64,000 bases of DNA, from positions 31,581 to 95,580 of the forward strand of contig NZ_MUMH01000041.1 of NCBI RefSeq assembly GCF_002155965.1, in the 5' to 3' direction. Shown piece after piece: positions 17,496 to 26,700 of this stretch. Below the pieces are notes generated by a model. The model did not search any database. It saw nothing but the letters and a program-made list of their open reading frames with translations, and had not been told where the DNA came from. The stretch's first letter is position 1. Every line of letters starts with the position of its first letter. Made by a program: the position numbers and the translations under genes. Source of the DNA: Allokutzneria sp. NRRL B-24872 (lineage in GTDB: Bacteria > Actinomycetota > Actinomycetes > Mycobacteriales > Pseudonocardiaceae).

Positions 17496-17596
17496 GGAAT
17501 GTCTCTCCTCGTGACTGTTGCTTCACGGCCACCTCCGTGGCCGCCCCGACATCAGGTGTGATGCCGCCACTCGGCCCAATGGTTGGAGTGACCCGA

Positions 17597-17628
17597 GTCA
17601 CAGGAGGAGTTCCGTGCGGAACTGTGAC
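17597..17628. promoter_or_regulatory. Candidate operator dyad before the peptidase/TCS genes
   Basis: AGTTCCG-TG-CGGAACT (17608-17623) is a nearly perfect dyad, flanked by GTCACA (17597-17602) and TGTGAC (17623-17628). It lies 66 bases upstream of the VanY-like gene and about 100 bases from the divergent secreted-protein gene. It could bind a regulator, for example the OmpR-type protein encoded nearby, but OmpR family sites are normally direct repeats. Confidence 0.45.
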
Positions 17629-17693
17629 AGTTGGTCGAGATCTCGTCACACAACACGGACCAGCCCGGGACGCTCGCGGCGGACCTTGGAGTC

Positions 17694-18260
17694 ATGACCG
17701 AATCCCGTGCCGTTCCTGATCGTCTCCGTGACCGTCTGCTGCGGATGGTCACCTGGGTGCTCGCCGTGCTGTTGCTGCCTGCCGCGTTCCTGCGCGCGCC
17801 AGGGCGAGCGCGTCATCTCGCCTGCCAGTGGGCGCTCGGGCTGCGCTACCCCGCCGAGAACCTGAACGGGCTGGACCCGCGGGCCCGCAAGGCCTTCGAG
17901 GACGCCCGCACCCAGGCGTTCTGGCAGGACGGTCAGCTCATCGGGCTGACGTCGGGCCACCGCGACGCGGCCGAGCAGCACCGCATGTTCGCGGAGGAGG
18001 TCCGCAGGACGGGGTCCTGCGCGGCGGCGCGGCAACGGGTTCTGCCGCCGGAGGAGTCGGGCCACGTGCGCGGGATCGCGTTGGACGTGCGGCCGACGCT
18101 GGGCGCGTACTGGCTGGAGCTGCACGGCGGGCGCTACGACCTCTACCGGACCTACGACAACGAGTGGTGGCACTTCGAGTTCCGCCCGGAGACCGATGGG
18201 CGGCCACCAGTGCGGATGCCGCACCCCGGCGCCTCGCCCTACTATTCGGCCACCAGTTGA
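17694..18260 (+). CDS. VanY-like D-alanyl-D-alanine carboxypeptidase
   Basis: A 188-residue peptidase of the M15B/VanY family. One membrane anchor (VTWVLAVLLLPAAFLRA, about 15-31) is followed by the catalytic domain with LTSGHRDAAEQHRMF (substrate-binding region), EESGHVRGIALDVR (SxHxxGxAxD zinc motif supplying His and Asp), and NEWWHFEF (catalytic Glu and third zinc ligand His). It should remove the terminal D-Ala from peptidoglycan stem peptides outside the membrane. The ATG at 17694 has GGAG four bases upstream. It stands just before an OmpR-type two-component system, an order reminiscent of vanY near vanR/vanS, but no vanH/A/X genes are present here. Confidence 0.85.
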   Translation: MTESRAVPDRLRDRLLRMVTWVLAVLLLPAAFLRAPGRARHLACQWALGLRYPAENLNGLDPRARKAFEDARTQAFWQDGQLIGLTSGHRDAAEQHRMFAEEVRRTGSCAAARQRVLPPEESGHVRGIALDVRPTLGAYWLELHGGRYDLYRTYDNEWWHFEFRPETDGRPPVRMPHPGASPYYSATS

Positions 18261-18286
18261 TCTCTGCTGAGACTGAGGTGTTTTCG

Positions 18287-18976
18287 GTGCCCCGGTTGTT
18301 GCTCGTCGAAGACGACGCCGTGCTCGCCGAGGCGCTTTCGCGCGCGCTGCGCGGGCTCGGCCACGAGGTCGAGGTCTCCCCCACCGGCGAGCACGCCCTG
18401 GACACGTTGTTCGAGCGCCGTTCGCCGACCGACGCGGTACTGCTCGACGTCATGCTGCCCGGCATCGACGGTTTCGAGGTGTGCAGGCGAATCCGTGCGC
18501 GGGACACGATTCCCGTGCTGCTGTTGACCGCGCGCAGCGACCCGGTGGACATGGTCGTCGGCTTGGAGGGCGGCGCCGACGACTACGTGGTCAAGCCGGT
18601 GGAGCCTCGCGTGCTCGACGCCCGCGTGAAGACGATCCTGCGCCGTGTCGCGCCCACGCAGCAGTCGCGCGAAGGCGTGCGCGCGATCGGCGAACTGGCG
18701 ATCGATCGCACGGGCATGACCGTCACCAAGGGTGGCGTGGAGCTTCGGTTGACCGCGACGGAGATGCGGCTGCTGATGGAGTTCGCCGACCACCCCGGCC
18801 AGGTGCTGAGCAGGCAGGCGCTGCTGCGACGGGTGTGGGACTACGGCTACGCCGGGGATTCGCGCTTGGTGGACGCGGCGGTGGCGCGGCTGCGCGGGAA
18901 GATCGAGCCGGACCCGAGCAGGCCGACGCTGCTGCGCACTGTGCGCGGGTTCGGCTACCGGATGGACCCGCCGTGA
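18287..18976 (+). CDS. OmpR-family response regulator
   Basis: A 229-residue regulator. The receiver starts LLLVEDDAVLAEALS, with phospho-acceptor Asp in AVLLDVMLPGIDGFEV, Thr in VLLLTARSD and Lys in YVVKPVEPR. The C-terminal winged helix shows ELRLTATEMRLLMEF, VLSRQALLRRVWDYG and LRTVRGFGYRMDPP, typical of OmpR/PhoB proteins. The GTG at 18287 is preceded by CTGAGG; another in-frame GTG lies at 18278. It follows the VanY-like gene by 26 bases and overlaps the sensor kinase by four (GTGA), so all three are probably one operon. Confidence 0.92.
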   Translation: MPRLLLVEDDAVLAEALSRALRGLGHEVEVSPTGEHALDTLFERRSPTDAVLLDVMLPGIDGFEVCRRIRARDTIPVLLLTARSDPVDMVVGLEGGADDYVVKPVEPRVLDARVKTILRRVAPTQQSREGVRAIGELAIDRTGMTVTKGGVELRLTATEMRLLMEFADHPGQVLSRQALLRRVWDYGYAGDSRLVDAAVARLRGKIEPDPSRPTLLRTVRGFGYRMDPP

Positions 18977-20406
18977 AGTGGCAGCCGGGACTGCGGGCGA
19001 GCATCGCGCTCACCGTCGTCCTGGTCACGTTCGTGGCAACCGGAGCGGTGGCGCTGGTGACCTACCGGCTCCAGGTCGGCGCCACGCTGGACAGGTTCAG
19101 CGCCTCCGCGAACGCGGGCTTCGACTCCGATGTCCAGCAGGCGCACCAGTTCACGGTCAAGACGCCGACCGTATCGTCCAAAGTGGACCAGATCGCGGAC
19201 TACATGAAGGGCAGGCTCGGCCTGTCCGGCTGGGCCGTCGTGAACCTCAACGGCCGTGCGGGCCAGGTCTCGGACTTCGAGGGCGGGCGCTACTCCTCCG
19301 TCGCCGGGTCGCCCGGCATGGAGGACCAGTGGTGGCCGGGGTGGCTGATCGACCAGAACAGGCAGTGGCCGCGCAAAGCGACCACGTGGGCGGAGATCCA
19401 CGGTGACACGCGGCTGGTGCTCGTCGGCGAGATCTCGCCGGATGTGATGCTGGTGGAGACCTACACGACGAAGAAGCTCGACGCCGAGCTGGCTCAGCTG
19501 CGCCGACAGCTCCTGGTGGTCGCGATCGTCGTGGTGCTGCTCGGCGCGGGAGCCGGTCTGCTCGCGGCCCGGCGCATCCAGCGGCGCGTGCGGATCGCGG
19601 CCGAGGCGGCGAGGCGCCTGGGCTCGGGCGCGCTGGACACGCGGCTGCCGGTGCACGGCCGCGACGAGCTGGCCGACCTGGCGACGTCGTTCAACTCGAT
19701 GGCGCAGCGGCTCAGCGAGTCCATCGACCAGTTGCGGCGCAAGGACGAGCAGCAGCGCCAGTTCGTCGCCGACGTGGCGCACGACCTGCGCACCCCGCTG
19801 GCGTCGATGCTCGCCGCGACCGAGAGCCTGAACAGCCCCAGCGAGGACGACCGCGAGCGCTCCACCGAACTGCTCGGCACGCAGGTGCGGCGGTTGAGCA
19901 CGCTCGTCGAGGACCTGCTGGAGATGTCGCGCTTCGACGCCGGAGCCGCTGACTTCCGCCCCGAGCAGCTGGACCTCACCGCGCTCGTCGCCGACGCCGT
20001 CGACCTGAGCGCGCCCGAAGCGTCGATTTCCGTTGAAAGCAAGGGAAACGTGCACGTCGTCGGCGATCCTCGGCGGTTGCACACGATCGTCCGCAACCTC
20101 GTGACCAACGCGCTGCGCCACGGCGATGAGCCCGTCACCGTGACCGTCGACGGCACCGGCCCCGGGTGGGTTCGCGTGATCGTCGCGGACTCAGGACCGG
20201 GATTGGCCGAAGACCTCGCGCCGTACGTGTTCGACCGCTTCGTGCGCGGCGACCGCGCTCGGCAGCACACCGAGGGCAGCGGCTTGGGCCTGGCGATTGC
20301 CTACGAGAATGCTGTGCTGCACGGTGGACGGATCGACGTGTCCAATGCAGAGGGTGCAGTTTTCACCCTGATCATCCCTCGGGGCACGACGAACTCGCCC
20401 GATTGA
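18973..20406 (+). CDS. HAMP-containing sensor histidine kinase
   Basis: A 477-residue classical sensor kinase: TM1 (about 9-30), an extracytoplasmic sensor of about 140 residues rich in Trp (EDQWWPGWLIDQNRQWP), TM2 (about 175-197), HAMP (to about 250), HisKA with FVADVAHDLRTPL (phospho-acceptor predicted at His270), and HATPase_c with LVTNALRHG, DSGPGLAED and GSGLGLAIAYE. It pairs with the OmpR-type regulator upstream through the GTGA overlap. Given the VanY-like gene in the same operon, a cell-wall or glycopeptide-type signal is plausible, but this is inference. Confidence 0.9.
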   Translation: MKWQPGLRASIALTVVLVTFVATGAVALVTYRLQVGATLDRFSASANAGFDSDVQQAHQFTVKTPTVSSKVDQIADYMKGRLGLSGWAVVNLNGRAGQVSDFEGGRYSSVAGSPGMEDQWWPGWLIDQNRQWPRKATTWAEIHGDTRLVLVGEISPDVMLVETYTTKKLDAELAQLRRQLLVVAIVVVLLGAGAGLLAARRIQRRVRIAAEAARRLGSGALDTRLPVHGRDELADLATSFNSMAQRLSESIDQLRRKDEQQRQFVADVAHDLRTPLASMLAATESLNSPSEDDRERSTELLGTQVRRLSTLVEDLLEMSRFDAGAADFRPEQLDLTALVADAVDLSAPEASISVESKGNVHVVGDPRRLHTIVRNLVTNALRHGDEPVTVTVDGTGPGWVRVIVADSGPGLAEDLAPYVFDRFVRGDRARQHTEGSGLGLAIAYENAVLHGGRIDVSNAEGAVFTLIIPRGTTNSPD

Positions 20407-20446
20407 CCACGAAGTCCGGAGTGCGTCGCTACCTTCGCTCCCGGGG

Positions 20447-20929
20447 GTGGTTGTCGTGGAAGAACGGTGCTTGCACGATCTGGTGGCTGGCCAGTGCGCG
20501 GATTGCAAGGCGCCACCGGCGGGGCTCAAGAAGGTCGGTTACCGCACCAAGGGCGGGAGCGCTTTCCACAACGACCGGGACTGTCCCGGTCTTCAGGAGG
20601 GTCAGAACTTCGCCCGGTACAAGGGAATGGACGTTCATGAGCCCGAGCGGATCGCCTGGTCCGCGGCTCAGGCCGCAGGTCTCGACGCGTGCCAGGTCTG
20701 CGGAACGGAGCAGTGGCTGGACCGGCAGAACCGGCTCAGCAAACCAGTCGGTCACAAGCCCTGCGACGTCCACGTGGACGGGAAGTGGTTGCCCGGCAGC
20801 ATGAAATGGCTCGGGCGCCGAGATGACGGCCTTTGGTGGGCAGAGGTCGCGTACTCGCGCAACGGCCGCCGAGTGGTGGAGACCAAGAATCAGCGGGACC
20901 TCCGCCCACGTCACACCGAGCGGGCTTAG
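20447..20929 (+). CDS. Cys-rich (zinc-ribbon-like) hypothetical protein
   Basis: A 160-residue cytoplasmic protein not assigned to a known family. Cys/His pairs are arranged as C-x-H-x7-C-x2-C in its first 25 residues, then DCPGL, ACQVC and KPCDVH, which suggests one or two zinc-binding knuckles. The second half has WWAEVAYSRNGRRVVETKNQRDLRP, a strand-turn-strand region often seen in small nucleic-acid-binding domains. The GTG at 20447 is given; a GTG at 20456, nine bases after the GGGGG run, may be the true start. It stands between the sensor kinase and the convergent TetX-like gene, only four bases from the latter's stop. Confidence 0.7.
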   Translation: MVVVEERCLHDLVAGQCADCKAPPAGLKKVGYRTKGGSAFHNDRDCPGLQEGQNFARYKGMDVHEPERIAWSAAQAAGLDACQVCGTEQWLDRQNRLSKPVGHKPCDVHVDGKWLPGSMKWLGRRDDGLWWAEVAYSRNGRRVVETKNQRDLRPRHTERA

Positions 20930-20933
20930 CGAC

Positions 20934-22037
20934 TCAGGCGGCGGCGAACTGGTCGAGTAGGCCCTGCGGAGCGTCCTCGGCGAAGCACGTGGCGAGCCCG
21001 GCGGCGGAGGCAGCGGCGGCGGATTCGCTGCGGGGGAAAAGGTTCCGCTCGTAAGCGGTCAGCGCGGCCTCGACGTCGCCGGGGTGCGCGGCGATGGCCT
21101 CGCCGAGCGAAGCGCCGTCGATCATGGCGAGGTTGGCGCCCTCACCGGCGAACGGCGACATGAGGTGGGCGGCGTCACCGAGCAGCGTGACGCCGGGCGT
21201 GCGCGGCCACTGGTGGCCAACGGGAAGGGCGTGGATGGGGCGCGGCACGAGTGCTCCGTCAGCGTCGGCGATCAGGGTTTGCAAGCGCGGGTCCCAGTCC
21301 GAGAAGTGGCGCAGCACAGCGGTTTTGGAGCGCGCAGACGCGGTGGTGTGCCAGTCCTCGGCAACAGTGAGCGCGGTGTACACGTGCAGGCTGCCGTCAG
21401 GCTCGCGGTGCGCCAGGAATCCCTTCCCGGAGCCGAGAGCGAAGAAGAAGCCACTGCCGACGAGCGCGGAGCTGTTGGGGTGGCGCGCATCTGCGGAGTG
21501 CAGGTCCAGCTCGATGAGGGAAACGCCTGTATAGCTGGGTTTCACCGGTGAGACCAGTGGGCGGATGCGGGACCACGCGCCGTCCGCACCGACGAGCAGG
21601 TCGGTGGTGAAGGCCGTGCCGTCCGCGAGGCGGACTTCGTGGCGGCCGTCGCCGAGCGGGTGTGCTCCGACGACCTTCGTGCCCCAACGAACTGGGGGAA
21701 TCGACCGGAGCAGGAGGTCGCGCAGCTCGCCGCGTTCGACCTCGGGACGACCGCCGTCACCGTTGTCGGGCGCATCGAAGTGCACGACTGCGTGGCGGTC
21801 GAGGATGCGCATGGCCTCGCCACCGGGGTGGATGAGCGCGCGGAACTCCTCGTGCAGACCGGCTGCGCGCAGCGCCGCCTGGCCGGTGTCCTCGTGGATG
21901 TCGAGCATGCCGCCCTGGGCGCGCGCCGTGGGGGAAGCGTCGAGTTCGAGGACGGTGGCCTCGATGCCGTGCACGTGCAGGACACGAGCGAGGGTGAGCC
22001 CGCCCAAGCCCGCGCCGACGATGGTGATCGCGTTCAT
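20934..22037 (-). CDS. TetX-like FAD-dependent monooxygenase
   Basis: A 367-residue class A flavin monooxygenase. The FAD motif AITIVGAGLGGLTLARVL is at residues 3-20, GGMLDIHEDTGQAALRAAGL at about 43-62, and the second FAD motif VTLLGDAAHLMSPFAGEGAN near 300. These follow the layout of Tet(X) (GGTLDLH..., GDAAHLMPPFAGQG). Such enzymes hydroxylate aromatic substrates; Tet(X) inactivates tetracyclines, but many homologues act on other metabolites and substrate residues were not checked. The gene overlaps the TetR gene by four bases (ATGA) and is surely co-regulated with it. A self-resistance or xenobiotic-degradation role is plausible. Confidence 0.85.
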   Translation of the reverse strand: MNAITIVGAGLGGLTLARVLHVHGIEATVLELDASPTARAQGGMLDIHEDTGQAALRAAGLHEEFRALIHPGGEAMRILDRHAVVHFDAPDNGDGGRPEVERGELRDLLLRSIPPVRWGTKVVGAHPLGDGRHEVRLADGTAFTTDLLVGADGAWSRIRPLVSPVKPSYTGVSLIELDLHSADARHPNSSALVGSGFFFALGSGKGFLAHREPDGSLHVYTALTVAEDWHTTASARSKTAVLRHFSDWDPRLQTLIADADGALVPRPIHALPVGHQWPRTPGVTLLGDAAHLMSPFAGEGANLAMIDGASLGEAIAAHPGDVEAALTAYERNLFPRSESAAAASAAGLATCFAEDAPQGLLDQFAAA

Positions 22038-22693
22038 GTGTCGCTCCGATGTGTGTGCAGGATGCCGTTGATCAGCGCCTGGAAACCCCACGAGAGCCGG
22101 GCGCGCGGATCGCCGGAGAGCAGGTCGGTGGCGAGCCCGGCGATGTGCGGGTGGGATTGGGTGGAGTTCAGCGCGGCGGCGAGGCCGGACATGTCCTGCG
22201 CATCCCCGGAGTGCTCGGAGTGCTCGGCGGCGGTCGCGGTGGCGTGCTGGAGCAGGAGGTCGACGCCCCACGCCGCCTGCGCGCGCGGCACTCCGCCCTC
22301 GTCGAGCAGGGCCAGCAGGGTTTCCAGGAGGTTCAGGTAGTTGTGCCCGCTCGGGCGGGACATCAGCGCCGCCTGCGCGAGGCCGGGGTGCTCGAACAGC
22401 ACGAGCGTGTACGAGGTCAGCACGCGCTCCAGGCGCTCGCGCCAGTCGCCAGCGGCCTCGGGCGGCTCGACGGTGCCGAGCAGTTCGTCCAGCACCGCCG
22501 CGTGCAGTTCGGCGGTGTTGCGCACGTAGACGTAAAGCGAGGCCGGGCCGGTGTCCAGCTCCTCGGCGAGGCGCCGCATGGTGACTTTGCGCAGACCATC
22601 GGCTCGCATGATCCCCACGGCCGCCGCGACGATGCCCTCCCTGGTGAGGGCGGGCTTGGCGGGGCGTTCGCGGCGGCTGCGCGGTGCGGTCAT
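22034..22693 (-). CDS. TetR-family repressor
   Basis: A 219-residue regulator with a basic start (TAPRSRRERPAKPALTREGI) and a TetR HTH: LRKVTMRRLAEELDTGPASLYVYV (about 37-60). This variant, with a TetR_C-like second domain, is common in proteins binding tetracycline-like or multi-ring drugs. It is transcribed leftwards and overlaps the TetX-like gene by four bases. Two identical-type palindromes stand 13 bases upstream of its ATG, which indicates autorepression of the whole operon and possibly control of the divergent hydrolase gene. Confidence 0.9.
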   Translation of the reverse strand: MTAPRSRRERPAKPALTREGIVAAAVGIMRADGLRKVTMRRLAEELDTGPASLYVYVRNTAELHAAVLDELLGTVEPPEAAGDWRERLERVLTSYTLVLFEHPGLAQAALMSRPSGHNYLNLLETLLALLDEGGVPRAQAAWGVDLLLQHATATAAEHSEHSGDAQDMSGLAAALNSTQSHPHIAGLATDLLSGDPRARLSWGFQALINGILHTHRSDT

Positions 22694-22705
22694 GGCACCA
22701 CCGTA

Positions 22706-22734
22706 ACGAACATGTTCGTCACGAACAAGTTCGT
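22706..22734. promoter_or_regulatory. Twin TetR operator
   Basis: Two 14-bp palindromes, ACGAACATGTTCGT (22706-22719) and ACGAACAAGTTCGT (22721-22734), repeat with a 15-bp period immediately upstream of the tetR/tetX-like operon and about 95 bases from the divergent hydrolase start. They are almost certainly the binding sites of the adjacent repressor. Confidence 0.85.
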
Positions 22735-22827
22735 CCTGCGGTTTCACCCCGATTTCAGCGGCCGTCGCTAGCGTCCGCCGCGCATTCCCCACTGCGTGTC
22801 CCTGCGCGTGGAACGAAAGGGAAAATC

Positions 22828-23607
22828 GTGAAGAAGACCAGACGCGCCGCCCTGGTCGGCGCGGCTGTAGCGACACTCGTCGCCGGACTTTTCGGGGCGA
22901 CCACGTCGACTGCACAGGCCCAGGGGGCCAACTACTACATTCTCATCGGCGGCACCTGCGACGGTGCCGGAAACGTGTACGACAACGCGTGGCTGCGCGG
23001 CGGGATTCGCAAGGTCGTGCACTACCCGGCGGGTGCCGCCGGGCTGCCGGGCTGCGACCAGACGCCGATGGACCGCAGCGTCGCGATCGGTCACGACGTG
23101 GCGAAGCGCGTGGTCACGGACTCCTTCAGGGAGAACCCGCGCGCCACTTTCACCGTCGTCGGGTACTCGCAGGGCGCCCTCGTCGCCAACAAGGTGCTCA
23201 ACGACATCGCGGACGGCAGGCTCGGCGTCGACAAGTCGCGTTTCCGCGCGAAGATCTTCGCCGACCCGATGCAGCCGGTCGGGCCGCCCGGACGGGGAAT
23301 CAGCGCCATCATTCCCCCGGGAATGGGCGTCCCCTCGCCTTTCGGCGGTTATGTCTCCTTCGGTCCCGGCCGGACCGACTTCGGCGGAATTCCCTTCATC
23401 CGCTACTGCATCGAGACCGACGGCGTGTGCCACTTCGACACGCTGGAGGCTCCTGGCGGTTACTTCGCCCAGCACCAGTGCTACCAGTGGACCCGCCCGG
23501 CCGACCGCCGCTCGATCATGGGCGACACCATCGCGGACGGCGTCTTCACCAACGGCTCGGTCCACCTGCCTCGGCAGAACTGCCGCCCGCCGTGGCCGAC
23601 GGGCTGA
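22828..23607 (+). CDS. Secreted PE-PPE-type alpha/beta hydrolase
   Basis: A 259-residue exported protein with signal peptide VKKTRRAALVGAAVATLVAG and cleavage near STAQA-QG. The mature domain has the nucleophile elbow VVGYSQGALVANKVL (GYSQG) and the surrounding pattern of the PE-PPE (PF08237)/cutinase-like serine hydrolases of mycolic-acid and related actinobacteria, with an Asp in IETDGVCHFDTLEAPG and a His in YFAQHQCY as likely triad members. It should act on esters or lipids outside the cell. The GTG start has AAAGGG seven bases upstream. The divergent TetR operator lies in its promoter region. Confidence 0.82.
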   Translation: MKKTRRAALVGAAVATLVAGLFGATTSTAQAQGANYYILIGGTCDGAGNVYDNAWLRGGIRKVVHYPAGAAGLPGCDQTPMDRSVAIGHDVAKRVVTDSFRENPRATFTVVGYSQGALVANKVLNDIADGRLGVDKSRFRAKIFADPMQPVGPPGRGISAIIPPGMGVPSPFGGYVSFGPGRTDFGGIPFIRYCIETDGVCHFDTLEAPGGYFAQHQCYQWTRPADRRSIMGDTIADGVFTNGSVHLPRQNCRPPWPTG

Positions 23608-23660
23608 TGCGAACACCTGAATAGACCCGCCCGGAATCCCCAAAAGCCTGGGCTGTTCGG

Positions 23661-23690
23661 CCGGTCGGCGGCAGACTTGTCGCCGACCGG
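23661..23690. terminator. Inverted repeat between hydrolase and SARP gene
   Basis: CCGGTCGGCG (23661-23670) and CGCCGACCGG (23681-23690) form a perfect 10-bp stem with a 10-base loop. It is 53 bases after the hydrolase stop and 23 bases before the SARP GTG, so it may be a terminator for the former, a leader hairpin of the latter, or an operator. Confidence 0.5.
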
Positions 23691-23713
23691 TCGAAGCACG
23701 GTGAGGGGGCCGA

Positions 23714-26700
23714 GTGGCGGTGCGGTTTCGGCTGTTCGGTGGCGTCGAGGCATGGGTGGACGACCACCTCGTCGACGTGGGCCACGCACGACGGCAATGC
23801 GTGCTGGTCGCGCTGCTGGTCGAGGCGAACCGCCCGGTGTCGACGGAGCAGCTGATCGAGCGCGTCTGGGGCGACTGCCCTCCGGCGAGCGCGCGCAACG
23901 CCCTGCACGGTTACCTCGCGCGGCTGCGCACGGCGGGCCTGGAGATCAACCGCCACCCCGGCGGCTACGCGCTCGTCGTCGACGCGAAGTCCGTTGACCT
24001 GCACCGTTTCCGGCAACTGCTCGCGCAAGCCCGCTCCGCCGACGACGAACGCGCGCTCGCCCTCTACGGCGAAGCACTGGAGCTGTGGCGCGGCGAGGCG
24101 TTCGCCGGGCTGGACACGGCGTGGCTGACCACGGTGCGCACGACGCTGGAGGCCGAGCGCGCCGCCGCCGAGCTGGACCACACCGACGTCCGCCTGCGCT
24201 GTGGCCAGCACGAGGACCTGGTGTTGCCGCTGACGGCACGGGTCGACCAGCACCCGCTGGACGAGCGGGTGGCCGGGCAGCTGATGCTCGCGCTCTACCG
24301 CGGTGGCCGCCAGGCCGAAGCTCTGACGCGCTACGAGCAGACCCGGGCGTGCCTCGCCGAGGAGCTGGGGACCGATCCCGGACCGGCGCTGCGCCAGTTG
24401 CACCAGCAGATCCTCCGCGAGGACCCGGCGCTCGCGCTGTCCGCGCCGCGCAGCGACCTCCCCGGTGACGTCGCCGATTTCACCGGCCGCGCCGAGGAGA
24501 TCCGGCAGCTGCTGGACATCAGCGCGGGCACGACCGTGGTGATCTCCGCGATCGACGGCATGGCGGGAATCGGCAAGACCACCCTCGCGCTGCGCGCCGC
24601 GCACCAGCTGGCCGACCGCTACCCCGACGGCCAGCTCTTCCTCGACCTGCACGGCTACACCGAAGGACGGCAGCCGGTGGAGCCCGCCGCCGCGCTGGGC
24701 AGCCTGCTGTGCGCGGTCGGTGTGCCCACCGAGCAGATCCCCGACTCCGTGGAGGAGCGGGCTTCTCGGTGGCGAGCCGAGCTGGCACAGCGCCAAGTGC
24801 TTGTGGTGCTTGACAATGCGGCCACCGCAGCGCAGGTTCGGCCGCTGCTACCGGGGACCGCGGGTTCGCTGACGCTCGTGACCAGCCGACGTCGCCTCGC
24901 CGACCTGGACACCGCGTGCTCGATCTCGTTGGAGCTGCTGCCGAAGGACGACGCGATCGCGCTGTTCACCCGGATCATCGGGAAGCAGCGGGCCGACGCC
25001 GAGCCCGCCGCGACCGAGGAAGTGGCTCAGCTGTGCGGATACCTGCCCCTCGCGCTGCGCATCGCCGCCGCGCGGCTGCGCGCCAGGTCCGCGTGGACGG
25101 TGGCGCACCTGGCCGAGCGGCTGCGGGACGAGCGGCGCAGGCTGGCCGAACTCTCGGTCGGCGACCGCAGTGTCGCGGCGGCGTTCTCCTTGTCCTACAA
25201 CGATCTCCCGCCCGAGCGAAGGCGGCTCTTCCGGCTGCTCGGCCTGGTTCCTGGACCGCACTGGGACGCCTACCTCGCGGGCGCGCTGACCGCGACGCAC
25301 TTCACCGAGGCGGAGGAGGGCCTTGAGCAGCTGCTGGACGTGCACCTGCTCACGCAGCCCTCGCCCGGGCGCTACCAGCTGCACGACCTGCTCCGCGAGC
25401 ACGCGCGCTCGGTCGCGCTGACGGAGGAGTCGGAGGACGAGCGCGCGGCGGCCGTTGACCGGGTGCTCGGCTACTACTGCACGGCGGGCGCGAAAGCGGC
25501 GCAGATGGGCGTCACCATCGAAGGTGTCACCGACCATCCATTCAGGACGGACGAGATCGAGACCGGGCTGCCGGTGTTCCCCTCCTATGACAGGGGGATC
25601 AGCTGGCTCAGGACCGAGCGGCCGAACCTGCTGGCCGCGCAGCGGCTGGTCCCGGAAGGCTCGGACGCCGAGCCCGTGCGCTTGCAGATGCTGAAGATGC
25701 TGGCGTTCGCGCAGTGCCTGGACGGGCAGGGCGCGGAGGGCGTCGAGTCGACCAGGCGACTGCTCGCGATGCTGCCCGCCGACGACGGCATCCGCCGGAT
25801 GATCGCGGTGATGTTGTGCGCCACCGTCGAGCGCATGTTCGGCTCGGCGGGCCGGGCCAAGTCGATGCTGCTGGGCGAGCTGCGCAGGCTGCCGGAAGGC
25901 GATTCCCCCGAGTCGGCCACGCTGCACATGCGGCTCGCGGTGGAACACCTCACCGCCGGGGACGTCGAGGGCTCGACGGAGTTGCTGGACCGGCTGGCGG
26001 CGATGGAGCTGGCGACCGCGATGCGGTTCTCACTGGCCGTGCTGCGCTCGATGGCCGCCTACCTGAACGGAGACGTCCCCGCGACGGCCACGTGGCTGGA
26101 CACGGCGGCCGCGCTGCTGCCTCAGATGTCGCGCGAGGAGCACGCCGCGTGGGTCGAGGCGCTGTCGTGGCTGTGCTGGGTCGAGGTGCTGGCGGGCCGC
26201 GTCGACGCCGGGCTGGCGCACGCGGACCACGCGGCGGAGCTGGCCGAGAACTGCATGTCCAACTACGTGATGGAACACCACGTGATGTCCACGGTCATGT
26301 CGGTGAAATCGTTCGTGCTCGGGCGGATGGGCCGCTTGGCCGACGCTTCGGCGCTGGCCGCGAGCGCGGTGGAGCGGGCGCGGCTGATCAGCCTGCCGGA
26401 GACGATGTCGATGGCGCTGTCCGCGCACTCGTTGGTGCTGAGCTGGCTCGGCGATCACGACAGCGCGCTGGGGCTGGGCACGGAGGCGGCTCGGTGCGCG
26501 GAGTCCCGCCGCGACTGGCGCGCGATCATGGCCCGGTGCGGCCCCGGCCTCGTGCTCGTCTACTCCGGCGATGTCGACGCCGGGCGCGAGAGCGTGCGAA
26601 GTGCTTGCGACGACTACGAGTTCATCGCGCGGGACGAGACCGAGATGCTGGTCCTGTTGGAGGCCCTGGCCTACGCGGAGGCCGCGCGCGGAAGGGCTGA

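Noticed and set aside
17694..20406. Complete vancomycin-resistance cluster
   Set aside because: No vanH, ligase or vanX is present in the window, so only a VanY-like peptidase with a two-component system can be supported.
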